Below, piece after piece: positions 34,311-45,400 of a stretch of 64,000 nucleotides of DNA; the stretch's first letter is position 1; each line of letters starts with the position of its first letter. This stretch comes from Asterias amurensis (taxonomy: Eukaryota > Echinodermata > Asteroidea > Forcipulatida > Asteriidae). The notes under the pieces are model-generated. The model had not been told where the DNA came from. It ran no database searches and saw only the letters and a program-made list of their open reading frames with translations. The translations under genes were made by a program, and so were the position numbers. The stretch spans positions 1,627,501-1,691,500 of the forward strand of contig NC_092660.1 of NCBI RefSeq assembly GCF_032118995.1, written 5' to 3'.

Positions 34311-34437
34311 TACGCTTGGTTGCCAATCGATAAGTGCGCCATCTAGTGATTGATTTATTCATAATAGTAAGTTTGGTTAAATCAAGCCATAAGAGGGCGC
34401 GCTCATAGCAAAAACTTTCGTGCCTATAACTTTGTAA

Positions 34438-36421
34438 TAGTCTAGACCAGATTTCCAAAAAGGGCTCTAGTTAAGGAAGTGAGCGGCATTTTTGAGTAAA
34501 AGTTGGTAACATACCTGATTTAACTAATTTGGGGGTGCTGAATCCGAAAAAGGTGGATACCAAGGCTAATTTTTAGTCCTTCACCCTGAAAAATCAAATT
34601 AAAAACAATACAGAAAATCTAGCAGACGACGGACTTCTCACGTGAAAAATAGTCAGGTTCTGCTGTGGTTCCATATTGATGTTGTCAGGATACCATACAG
34701 GGCAGGTACCCGGGTGCAGGAGGTCAGGTATCCGTAACAAACTTTTGATTGTACTGGATAGATCTACAACCAAATTGCACTTTCAGAGGGACCAACAGGT
34801 GCTTCCAATGTCAATTTGAAAGTATTTGAGTTGGTGTTTATTCTAATAAAGAGTTATTTACTATTTGAACATAATTTCTGTTGTTAAAAGCACAAACCGT
34901 TGATTATTTTCTCTTATAATGTAGGCCTACACTACTTAAACAGGTAGGCCTACCAGGTGTGTCTAGACTCAACAATGATACAGAAAATTGTATTGTATAT
35001 CAACTTTTCAGTGCTCCCTGTTTTTGAATAGGTCAACTTTTAGTGTTCACACTCATGGCTTGAAATTATCTTACACAAGAAGACGATAGCAAGATTCCGA
35101 AACAAAGGACAACAAAATATGTACCCCTCCATTGATAAAACAATCCACCCCTCTCTTTTCAGCTGGGTGTGAAGAACAAGAAAAAAACAAATATCTCTTT
35201 ATTCATTGTTACCGCTCAATCCACAAGTATAGACTCCTACTTTATTTGTGTATGTCAGCTAGGACGGTTCCCAGCAATGAATCATTCATGAAAGGTGTGC
35301 GTATCTTCGATATTAGCAATCATAGTTTGGAGTACAAACTGTGGCAAATTGTTTTGCTAAACAAAAAAGCTTAAGTCAAAAGACTGTTTTAATTTTAGCT
35401 AAGTACCTCAGACTCTTACTTTGCTTTTCCAGCAATATTTTATTTGAAAAACAACAACAGGAGTTTAAACTTTTAAAACCAACTTCAATAAAAAGTCTTA
35501 AACCCCCCAAAAATAAAAATAGTAAGTTAAAAATGAACCTAACCGTAAAAAAATGTCTAATACCCAGTGGACTTCTTTGCAATGTGATAGTATATGATTT
35601 TTGATTTAGATGACTCTGTACATGTTATAGTATAGGGTTTAAGTGGATGCTGGCAAGGATGACATACACTGAAAAGAAGATGCCTCCTTGCACCAAGCTG
35701 CTGTATGTGTTTCAGTGTTGTTTCAGTACTACAATGATACCTTCTCCGGTATACTTCTATCATAACATAACATAAAATCAGGTTAATTTTATGAAAAACA
35801 ATATTGGATTTTGGGAAATATCAGCTTGAATGGAATGCTTTGATGCGTCGATTCCATAGAAGCATTTTTGTAATGTCATGTAACTGTATCTCCCCAAAGG
35901 AAATAACATGTTTGTAAAATTATATGTTTGCTTATCAGTTTCCTGAATGATAGTCCATCTGCATGATGATTTGTGTTTTTTCGCAAGTCATTATTCAATC
36001 GAATTGCAATGTGTTGTGTACTATTAATTCTGTATTTTCTTTTATAGAAATGTCTCTGTAAGGACAGGGATGGGAGCCCAAATACTACAAAACATTTGTT
36101 TATAATTTATATACATTGGGATACTTATTGGACATAATATTAAGTGACATCAAACTGAAACACTTCAAATATCGCTTGATTTTCGCACTCATAAGTATCT
36201 TGAACTATTCTGACCAAAAAAAGCTGACATACAAAAATAAAGTAGGAATCTATACTTTGAATAAAGAGATATTTGTTTTTCCCTTGTTCTTCACACCCAG
36301 CAGAAAAGAGAGGGGTGGATTATTTTATCAATGGAGGGAATACATATTTTGTTGTCCTTTGTTTCTGAATCTTACTATCGTCTTCTTGTGTGAAATTTGT
36401 CCGTGTGTACAAACACGACTA
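34438..36421. mobile_element. Foldback-type element, copy A (right arm truncated)
   Basis: It starts TAGTCTAGACCAGATTT and is repeated at +1984-1985 bp with roughly 98% identity by eye. The right part (36150-36420) is the inverse of 35060-35250 (for example AGGACAACAAAATATGTACC versus its complement). It lacks the outer part of the right arm and directly abuts copy B. Confidence 0.8.
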
Positions 36422-39153
36422 ATAGTCTAGACCAGATTTCCAAAAAGGGCTCTATTTTAGGAAGTGAGTGGCATTTTGGAGTAAAAGTTGGTAAAATACC
36501 TGATTTAACTAATTTGGGGGTGCTGAATCCGAAAAAGGTGGATACCAAGGCTAATTTTTAGTCCTTCACCCTGAAAAATCAAATTAAAAACAAAACAGAA
36601 AATCTAGCAGACGACGGACTTCTCACGTGAAAAATAGTCAGGTTCTGCTGTGGTTCCATATTGATGTTGTCAGGATACCATACAGGGCAGGTACCCGGGT
36701 GCAGGAGGTCAGGTATCCGTAACAAACTTTTGATTGTACTGGATAGATCTACAACCAAATTGCACTTTCAGAGGGACCAACAGGTGCTTCCAATGTCAAT
36801 TTGAAAGTATTTGAGTTGGTGTTTATTCTAATAAAGAGTTATTTACTATTTGAACATAATTTCTGTTGTTAAAAGCACAAACCGTTGATTATTTTCTCTT
36901 ATAATGTAGGCCTACACTACTTAAACAGGTAGGCCTACCAGGTGTGTCTAGACTCAACAATGATACAGAAAATTGTATTGTATATCAACTTTTCAGTGCT
37001 CCCTGTTTTTGAATAGGTCAACTTTTAGTGTTCACACTCATGGCTTGAAATTATCTTACACAAGAAGACGATAGCAAGATTCCGAAACAAAGGACAACAA
37101 AATATGTACCCCTCCATTGATAAAACAATCCACCCCTCTCTTTTCAGCTGGGTGTGAAGAACAAGAAAAAAACAAATATCTCTTTATTCATTGTTACCGC
37201 TCAATCCACAAGTATAGACTCCTACTTTATTTGTGTATGTCAGCTAGGACGGTTCCCAGCAATGAATCATTCATGAAAGGTGTGCGTATCTTCGATATTA
37301 GCAATCATAGTTTGGAGTACAAACTGTGGCAAATTGTTTTGCTAAACAAAAAAGCTTAAGTCAAAAGACTGTTTTAATTTTAGCTACGTACCTCAGACTC
37401 TTACTTTGCTTTTCCAGCAATATTTTATTTGAAAAACAACAACAGGAGTTTAAACTTTTAAAACCAACTTCAATAAAAAGTCTTAAACCCCCAAAAAATG
37501 AAAATAGTAAGTTAAAAATGAACCTAACCGTAAAAAATGTCTAATACCCAGTGGACTTCTTTGCAATGTGATAGTATATGATTTTTGATTTAAATGACTC
37601 TGTACATGTTATAGTATAGGGTTTAAGTGGATGCTGGCAAGGATGACATACACTGAAAAGAAGATGCCTCCTTGCATCAAGCTGTTGTATGTGTTTCAGT
37701 GTTGTTTCAGTACTACATGGATATCTTCTCCGGTATACTTCTATCATAACATAACATAAAATCAGGTTAATTTTATGAAAAACAATATTGGATTTTGGGA
37801 AATATCAGCTTGAATGGAATGCTTTGATGTGTCGATTCCATAGAGGCATTTTTGTAATGTCATGTTACTGTATCTCCCCAAAGGAAATAACATGTTTGTA
37901 AAATTATATGTTTGCTTATCAGTTTCCTGAATGATAGTCCATCTGCATGATGATTTGTGTTTTTTCGCAAGTCACTATTCAATCGAATTGCAATGTGTTG
38001 TGTACTATTAATTCTGTATTTTCTTTCATAGAAATGTCCCTGTAAGGACAGGGATGGGAGCCCAAACATTTGTTTATAATTTATATACATTGGGTTATTT
38101 ATTGGACATAATATTAAGTGACATCAAACTGAAACACTTCAAAATATCGCTTGATTTTCGCACTCTAAGTATCTTGAACTATTCTGACCAAAAAAAAGCT
38201 GACATACAAAAATAAAGTAGGAGTCTTTACTGGTGGATTGAGCGGTAATAATGAATAAAGAGATATTTGTTTTTTCCTTGTTCTTCACACCAAGCTGAAA
38301 AGAGAGAGGGGTGGATTGTTTTATCAATGGAGGGGACACATATTTTGTTGTCCTTTGTTTCTGAATCTTACTATCGTCTTCTTGTGTGAAATTTGTCCAT
38401 GTGTACAAACACGAACAATGCGTTAAACTGCCAACAAACAAATAAAACTGTTTTTTTTTTCAATTGTTAGCCTACAACAGTTAGATTGGTTCGTAAACTG
38501 TGGAGAATACTTTCTAAAACGAGGGAGATTTGTAATCGAAAAAATAGTTACTTTAAAATCCTTTAAAATCATTTTTTTTGTTTGGACTGGTAAGATAATT
38601 TCAAGCCATGAAGTATCATTGTTGAGTCTAGACTACACCTGGTAGGCCTACCTGTTTAAGTAGTGTATATAGGTCTACATTATAAGAGAAAATAATCAAC
38701 GGTTTGTGCTTTTAACAACAGAGAAATTATGTTCAAATAATAAATAACTCTTTATTAGAAAAAACACTAACTCAAATACTTTCAAAATTATATTGAAAGC
38801 ACCTGTTGGTCCCTCTGAAAGTGCAATTTGATTGCAAAATCTATCCAGTACAATCAAATGCTTGTTACGGATACCTGACCTGCACCCGGGTACCTGCCCT
38901 GTATGGTATCCTGACAACATCAATATGGAACCACAGCAGAACCTGACTATTTTTCACGTGAGAAGTCCGTCGTCTGCTAGGTTTTCTGTATTGTTTTAAA
39001 TTTGATTTTTCAGGGTGAAGGACTAAAAATTAGCCTTGGTATCCATCATTTTCGGATTCAGCACCCCCAAATTAGTTAAATCAGGTATGTTACCAACTTT
39101 TACTCAAAAATGCCGCTCGAAGGTTTTTTTTTTTTTAAATCTGGTCTAGACTA
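36422..39153. mobile_element. Foldback-type element, copy B (both ends present)
   Basis: The left end TAGTCTAGACCAGATTT and the right end AAATCTGGTCTAGACTA are inverse. Arms of roughly 0.8-0.9 kb enclose a unique core of about 0.9 kb. The right arm is interrupted by about 150 unrelated bases (38421-38577). No transposase-like frame is present, so it is non-autonomous. No clean target duplication is visible. Confidence 0.8.
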
Positions 39154-39587
39154 TAATGGATAAATGTGAACAAATGTTACTGTTTACAAATCTGTGATCA
39201 AGCAGTGTTTGAAGTTATTCACAGGACTAAATGATTGTAGATTTGAAAAAGTTTGTAGCCTCAGAAATTTTGTTACGGTTCCAAACTAAAACCAAGGCGG
39301 TTGCAAAACTGTAAAATAATACAAAGTATTGGTGGTTTTGATTTCAAGTCGATCATTGGAATATAGAAACCTTTTTTGGAGTGATGACACCGTCTATTAA
39401 ATCATTGTAAAACCAACTTCTCGATATCAATTTCAAGAACAAACTGGCCTGAAACATTATCCCTTTGCAGGGATAAATCGCTGGTTTTAAAATAGTACAC
39501 TAATTTCCTACATTCTGTAGGTTGTTTAAAACACATCACACAATAAGCAGCTGACTGAGTTAATGGTAGAAAAATTACAAACTTTTT

Positions 39588-39784
39588 ATATTTCGCAGGT
39601 TTGTGGATCATGGCCGAGCGACTAAGAGCACAAGATTGCACAGAGCTCTTGTTTTCCGAATCTGGTGACTTCAGTCAACAGACAAATAGTTTTATATTTT
39701 GCAGGTTTTTGGATAATCTTGGCTAAGCCGAGCGGCTAACAGCACAGGACTCAAGCTCTCTTTTTCCAAATCTCGTGACTTCAT
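39588..39784. repeat. Two direct copies of a block of about 112 bp with tRNA-like A box
   Basis: TTTATATTTCGCAGGTTTGTGGAT and its copy TTTATATTTTGCAGGTTTTTGG, each followed by GGCCGAGCG(A/G)CTAA.AGCACA and a TTTTCC.AATC..GTGACTTCA block (no run over 20 bases is implied as identical). GGCCGAGCGGCTAA is Leu/Ser-type tRNA A-box sequence, so this is a SINE remnant duplicated in tandem. Confidence 0.65.
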
Positions 39785-40320
39785 TCATGAACTTTTGAAT
39801 TTGACTATGACCTTTGTATACATAGAAACTTTACCAGCGCTCTGAGTGAACTGAGTATCAGCATGGAGGAAGGAAGAGAAGGAGCTCGAACGAAGGGACT
39901 TCAAGAGTCGAACCCGTGGTCATCACCCACATACCTTACACAGACAATGGGCAACCTGGCGTATTTGAGTTTGCGCGTGCGCACTTGGTTCTTCACTCAA
40001 CTATGGTGTCGTATGTCGTATGGATGTAATACAGAAAAACAACTTTTTTGAGACCTGATAAAAATTGTGAACACTTGTGCTCACCAAATCGAAGAACACA
40101 ATTGAATACCAACCACCCTCGTGTGCTAATACCCAAATTTTGAACCACCGCTAGTGACAAGAAAGTTACAAAAAATGTAAAAATGTGCCAAGATGTTTCC
40201 GTGAAACACCACAAACGGTAAATGAAAACGTGTATATTCACAATTCTTGTCTCCAATGATTCAACTTTACACGCAGGCAAGAGCGCAGACTGGCGGTACC
40301 ACACGTTCTGTACAAAGAGA

Positions 40321-40500
40321 TTTAATTAGGGAATAACAGTGTGAGTTACTGGTCTTCACTGCGTGGTAATGACCGGGTTGGTGGCTGGCGCTGTTAACGG
40401 ACCGAGCCGGAGGCGAGGTCCGTTAACAGCGCCAGCCACCAACCAAGGTCATTACCACGCAGTGAAGACCGGGTTCGAACACTGTTATTCCCATTAATAA
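40321..40500. repeat. Long near-perfect hairpin (palindromic MITE)
   Basis: Outer arms GGGAATAACAGTGT (40329-40342) and ACACTGTTATTCCC (40479-40492). Inner arms of about 52 bp (40351-40402 versus 40418-40470) match almost base for base around a short GC-rich loop CCGAGCCGGAGGCGAGG. The arms include GGTAATGACC and GGCTGGCGCTGTTAACGGA. Confidence 0.9.
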
Positions 40501-40740
40501 ATACCTTCTTAGCGAATTAAACGGCTAAAATTGTCCAAATTTTGTGACTTTTCTCTCGGCGGTACTTCCAGACATGTTCAGGGGCCATATTTGAGCTGTT
40601 GATGGTTCCCATCTCTTTCGTGCGTTAATCACATTACTGATCTTTGAGACCAGTGACTCTTTGAAACAATGATCTGTTCAGCGCCTTCACTGGGGTCAAA
40701 GGAGGCAAATGATTGGACGATAGCTGTTCCTTGTGCATTA

Positions 40741-40850
40741 AAACGCGCGCATGAGCTCGGCGTCAGTTTATACGCGCGCACATGTTACACGCGCGCACTC
40801 AAAATTGATACATTTTTTAGCGCGCGTACGCGTAAGTGCGCGAAGTTGCA
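40741..40850. repeat. CGCGCG-rich stretch between the divergent genes
   Basis: Repeated CGCGCGCA/CGCGCGTA motifs (ACGCGCGCACATG, ACGCGCGCACTC, AGCGCGCGTACGCG) in otherwise AT-rich DNA. NRF1-like GCGC/TGCGC half sites are present. Possible regulatory DNA; no transcript evidence. Confidence 0.45.
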
Positions 40851-41267
40851 ATGAAACTAACTGGGATATAAAAGCGTGCGATACAGTGCAATGCGCAAGG
40901 TTTACACAATGTATGCTGATTTAGTGGCCATTTATTCGCTATTTTCCAAAGCCGGTCTTTATACCACACGTGACCGGGTTTTGACCAATCAGAGACTTGA
41001 AACCGTCCAAGGTATTTATTAATCCTACTTGTTAATCGGCCGTCCAGCTGGAGGTCTCCTATCTTTTTCCACTGGCCAGACAGGGGCATTGTCAGAGTAT
41101 TCTTTTGTTACTCTGCGGTTATGCGGGTCGTTCGAGCTCCTTCTCTTCCTTCCTCCATGGTATCAGCCATTGTACCCATTTTTGGTGTATAGCTCCAGGT
41201 TTTCATGAAGTGTTTCACTCACACAATTGAAATTCTTAACATAGAACAGCGGGTAGCAAAGGCCCAT

Positions 41268-41660
41268 TAAAGGAACGTTACAGAACTGGTTTTTGCTAAC
41301 AAAACAGTTGCTGGCAGTGTAAGTACTTTGTATAATCCACCCTCGTAAACTGACAAACCTGTAGAAGTTTGAGATCGATCATCCATCTTGTTCGCGAGAA
41401 ACTAGTGAAAAACTGTTTACCCATTTTGGCACGAAATGGACCAAAATAAAGTAAAAACAAAAATAAATTAATTCGTTCCTTGAGCGATAAACTCAAAACG
41501 GGGAACTAGTTTTGTTTAGTTCTCATCAAATATGACATTTCAGACAGAAATATTTCAAGGGATGTTTTCTACTATTATCATCATTAGATCGTGTGGGTTT
41601 TATGTAAATATGTGATCTTACACCAGTTTTTTAAAACATTTTGGAACTGTTCCTTTAAGC
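41268..41660. mobile_element. TTAA-flanked MITE, family 4 (TTAAAGGAACGTTACAGAAC ends)
   Basis: About 390 bp, TTAAAGGAACGTTACAGAAC to ...TTGGAACTGTTCCTTTAA, less palindromic inside than families 1 and 2. A fragment is at 17490-17600. Confidence 0.7.
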
Positions 41661-42306
41661 TATTACTGACGAGGAAGTGAATGTGGAATAATACTAACTT
41701 TGATTGCGTATTCTGATGATGGTGGACGCTTTTATGACGGCAGGTAAGTCAAATTCATTTCCAATTCCATTTTCGAAAATGTATGAAACCTGTCACGAAC
41801 AGGATCGAATTCCATACTTTTGTTAAAATTAATTTTATGGTCAATGAAGAGAATCACAAGTCGTTTGGCAAAATTCTACATGTTGTGATAATAAATGCCT
41901 AAATCATTTCAACGTACATTGTGACTTGTATGTATTATTTTCCCGTGTTTTTCCCACGGTCCCATGTGTCTTATTCTTACGTACAAGGAAGACGTCCTTT
42001 GGGGAAAACCAAACAAACAACAAGCCAAACTCTATAGCACGCCCAAATAGCAACATTTGAAAACATATAATTGCTTGCTTATTGGTTTTGCCTTTTCATG
42101 ATATAATATATATTTGTAGGAAAGTTATAATCAAATGTTGCTTAAGACCCTCTGCAATGCTTGATAATTCTGATTAATCATAGTGAAGAAACATTCAACT
42201 TGTTGATGTCTGAATCTGTTTCGCTGACGTGACAGCATTGCAGTCTTCCACTAAACAATAAAGGCAATTAGCTCCAAATTAATTATTGGTTTGACTACAA
42301 ACTACG

Positions 42307-42403
42307 ATGAATGGACGCGGGATGAAAGACTGTCCGGCTGTGTCTGGATGTACTTTACTTTGCCTGCTGCTGGTCCTTCTAGTTCTAACACATTCTTCAC
42401 AAG
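42307..42403 (+). CDS. Phosphatase exon 1: signal peptide
   Basis: ATG at 42307. It encodes MNGRGMKDCPAVSGCTLLCL then LLVLLVLTHSSQ: a Leu-rich core followed by small residues. Donor CAAG|GTAAGA, phase 1. The upstream region has no longer in-frame extension that I can support. Confidence 0.85.
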
Positions 42404-45400
42404 GTAAGACGATTTATGGTTATGGATGTTTTCACCGTCGTTTGTTTCTGTCATGTTAATGTTTTTTGCATGAGATTTTGGATAGCGTGTCCCCTCACTT
42501 TATGGCAAGTGATCCAAATTATCGGCACATCGGCACAAGACTAGTCTTTGGACCCATCATCGATACTGATAATATTTGTAGAAATTATGTCATACAGTGT
42601 TGAACTAATATATTTCGTTAATATTATTTTTGGCCAAGGAATGCACCTGCAATAATAAACAAAAGCATTAGCATTAGGCCTACCACATGGAAACTATTCT
42701 GAATTTGGTTTGTAATTTATATTACATTTTTCAAAGGGGAAGTTCCTGACTTTACCTGCTACAATGTAAGACCGCTTATTCAAGTTGGTGATCATTTTAT
42801 TGGTGGCTTTAAGAGTGGTAGCTACCAAGGAGCAACAGTCACATTTAGTCGAGTATTGGATACGGGTAGTGGCAGTACTAACCTACCAACTGGTAGCTTT
42901 ATCGGACCCAACCCTTCAGTTGTTTCTACTCAGTATGTACTCCCTGCTGCCTCTGGAATAAGTAGATTTGGTGCTTATAACTGTGAATTCAGTTCTCCCA
43001 GAGTGAACATCACTACAATTCTTCTACCTCGGAATGGTGAGTGACTCACACTTCGTATTGGAATATTTTAAGGCACATCGCCTTTGGATTCGACGCTTTT
43101 GGGCCATAAAAAGCGTTTGTTATAAAACGAATCTTGTGGAAAAGATGTTATGAAAGTAAAATATAATTATTCACACAAATATTCCCCGAAATAATGTTAG
43201 TTAACGAATAAAACGGAACACAAGCGACATAAATTCGAGAGATATTTTGTATGTGTCTATATGATTGTATGTGATGTATCTGCAGCCTCATCCACCTTGA
43301 CTACGAGTGCTGGAGAGGATGTAACATTGACAATGACACAGTTATATAACGGTCCATCAACTGAGCTTATTATTAATTGTAGGTGATGTATCTCCAGCCT
43401 CATCCACCTTGACTACGAGTGCTGGCGAGGATGTAACATTGACAATGACACAGTTATATAACGGTCCATCAACTGAGCTTATTATTGATTGTAGGTGATG
43501 TATCTCCAGCCTCATCCACCTTGACTACGAGTGCTGGCGAGGATGTAACATTGACAATGACACAGTTATATAACGGTCTATCAACTGAGCTTATTAATGA
43601 TTGTAGGTGATGTATCTCCAGCCTCATCCACCTTGACTACGAGTGCTGGAGAGGATGTAACATTGACAATGACACAGTTATATAACGGTCTATCAACTGA
43701 GCTTATTATTGATTGTAGGTGATGTATCTCCAGCCTCATCCACCTTGACTGCGAGTGCTGGAGAGGATGTAACATTGACAATGACACAGTTATATAACGG
43801 TCTATCAACTGAGCTTATTAATGATTGTAGGTGATGTATCTCCAGCCTCATCCACCTTGACTACGAGTGCTGGAGAGGATGTAACATTGACAATGACACA
43901 GTTATATAACGGTCTATCAACTGAGCTTAGTATTGATTGTAGGTGATGTATCTCCAGCCTCATCCACCTTGACTACGAGTGCTGGAGAGGATGTAACATT
44001 GACAATGACACAGTTATATAACGGTCTATCAACTGAGCTTATTATTGATTGTAGGTGATGTATCTCCAGCCTCATCCACCTTGACTACGAGTGCTGGAGA
44101 GGATGTTACATTGACAATGACACAGCCTTACGGATCAACCAATGAGCTTCGATGGAGACACAATGGTGATGACGTCACTGCATGGAATGGCCAATCAAGC
44201 ATCAGTATCCTTAATGTCCAACTCCATCATGCTGGTATCTATGAATGCTTCATAGTAGGCAGGCATCATCTACAGAACCATGCACTCATGAAACTCCTGT
44301 TAAGACGTAAGTTGCCAGATTACTCTTTTTTTCTAATAAAAGAGTTTTCTTTTTTTCTGTTATGGGTTACACCGTTGACAACAAATCAACCAACTCAAAT
44401 TGGTTTTGAGATTTGTTTGCCTATCAGTTTGTATCATTGAATTTACTAGACAATTACGTTTTTGATATTTCAATTCAAATCACTTAACATGTATGAAATA
44501 TTAGGGCCTAATATTGTTGGGATCAAACTCTTTATGGCTATCTATGTCCTAAAATGTTAGTGATGAGGGCAAATTTAGATCCAAATGACACCTGTCTTGT
44601 CTTCAAACTTGTCAAACTTTTCAACCTTTTTTTTACTTGTCAGACCAGTTTCTTCCACTGCCACAAAATGTAATAATTTCTAGTCACACACTAACACTTC
44701 ACATCAAATAGAAGTGTCTAAATCTAAATTGATGGCATGACCATGATGTTCATTACCAAGATTGATCTTCGTGTGGGATTCAGTTTCATTGAATTAGTAA
44801 TAAAGACCTGTTTGATAAATTTCCTTTTCAGAGTGCTCGCCCAATAAATGGGGTCCATCGTGCGATAATGACTGTCCATTCTGCTACAATGGCGGTCAGT
44901 GTGATGATAAGAATGGTGATTGCATCTGCGCTCCAGGATTCGGTGGTTTACACTGTGACGAAACATGTAAGTTGATCAACTTATTTTGGTTGTTAAGTTA
45001 CAAATTGAGTAATTGTCAATAGATTCATGACCATCGATTATGTTAAGGATAATGGACGAGAAAGTGAGATTCGTGGATAGAATGTACGAGCTGAGGGTGA
45101 GTACAGTGTAGTCACGAATCTACACTTTTTAGTCTATTCTCTGACTTAAACTATTTCCCTCAATCTGGTTGTAGCCAGACCAATTTGAGTGGTGGGCAAT
45201 AAATCTATTTTTTTTTTATAGTCCACGAAGGGTGAGCAGGTCAACAAAATTGTTCATGTTTAATTATTTGGCCATCATTGCTGCAGTTCAAATTTCAGGC
45301 ATGATGCCAGGTTTCCAAACTGCTCATGTTATGGGGGCCTTGCATTAAGTTGATTGGCCTCGACTGTGTTCTTTTTCTGTGAAAGATACTCCCTCATTTT

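Larger units (their letters stand above)
33118..42306. other. 9.2 kb between the divergent SRCR and phosphatase genes: no supported gene, mostly repeats
   Basis: It must contain both promoters. Contents: a tRNA-like tandem array (33530-34310), a foldback-type element (34438-39153), duplicated tRNA-like blocks (39588-39784), a long perfect hairpin (40329-40492), a CGCG-rich stretch (40741-40850) and a TTAA MITE (41268-41660). Open frames inside the foldback copies occur twice because the DNA is duplicated; they resemble no protein I know. Confidence 0.6.

Noticed and set aside
35132..37359. Two identical 80-codon frames (35132-35374 and 37117-37359) plus neighbours
   Set aside because: Their identity comes from the tandem duplication of the foldback element; no protein-like features, and reading frames are not preferentially conserved over the surrounding non-coding bases.
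41714..41743. Alternative coding first exon of the phosphatase (ATG ATG GTG GAC... with a good donor at 41743)
   Set aside because: The phase would fit exon 2 but the product would lack a signal peptide, which an Ig/EGF ectodomain needs; at most a 5' untranslated exon.
43383..44054. Array of seven similar Ig-like coding units, i.e. a protein with tandem Ig fragments
   Set aside because: The period is 112 bp, not a multiple of three, and every unit ends in an in-frame TGA, so it cannot be read as a tandem domain array.
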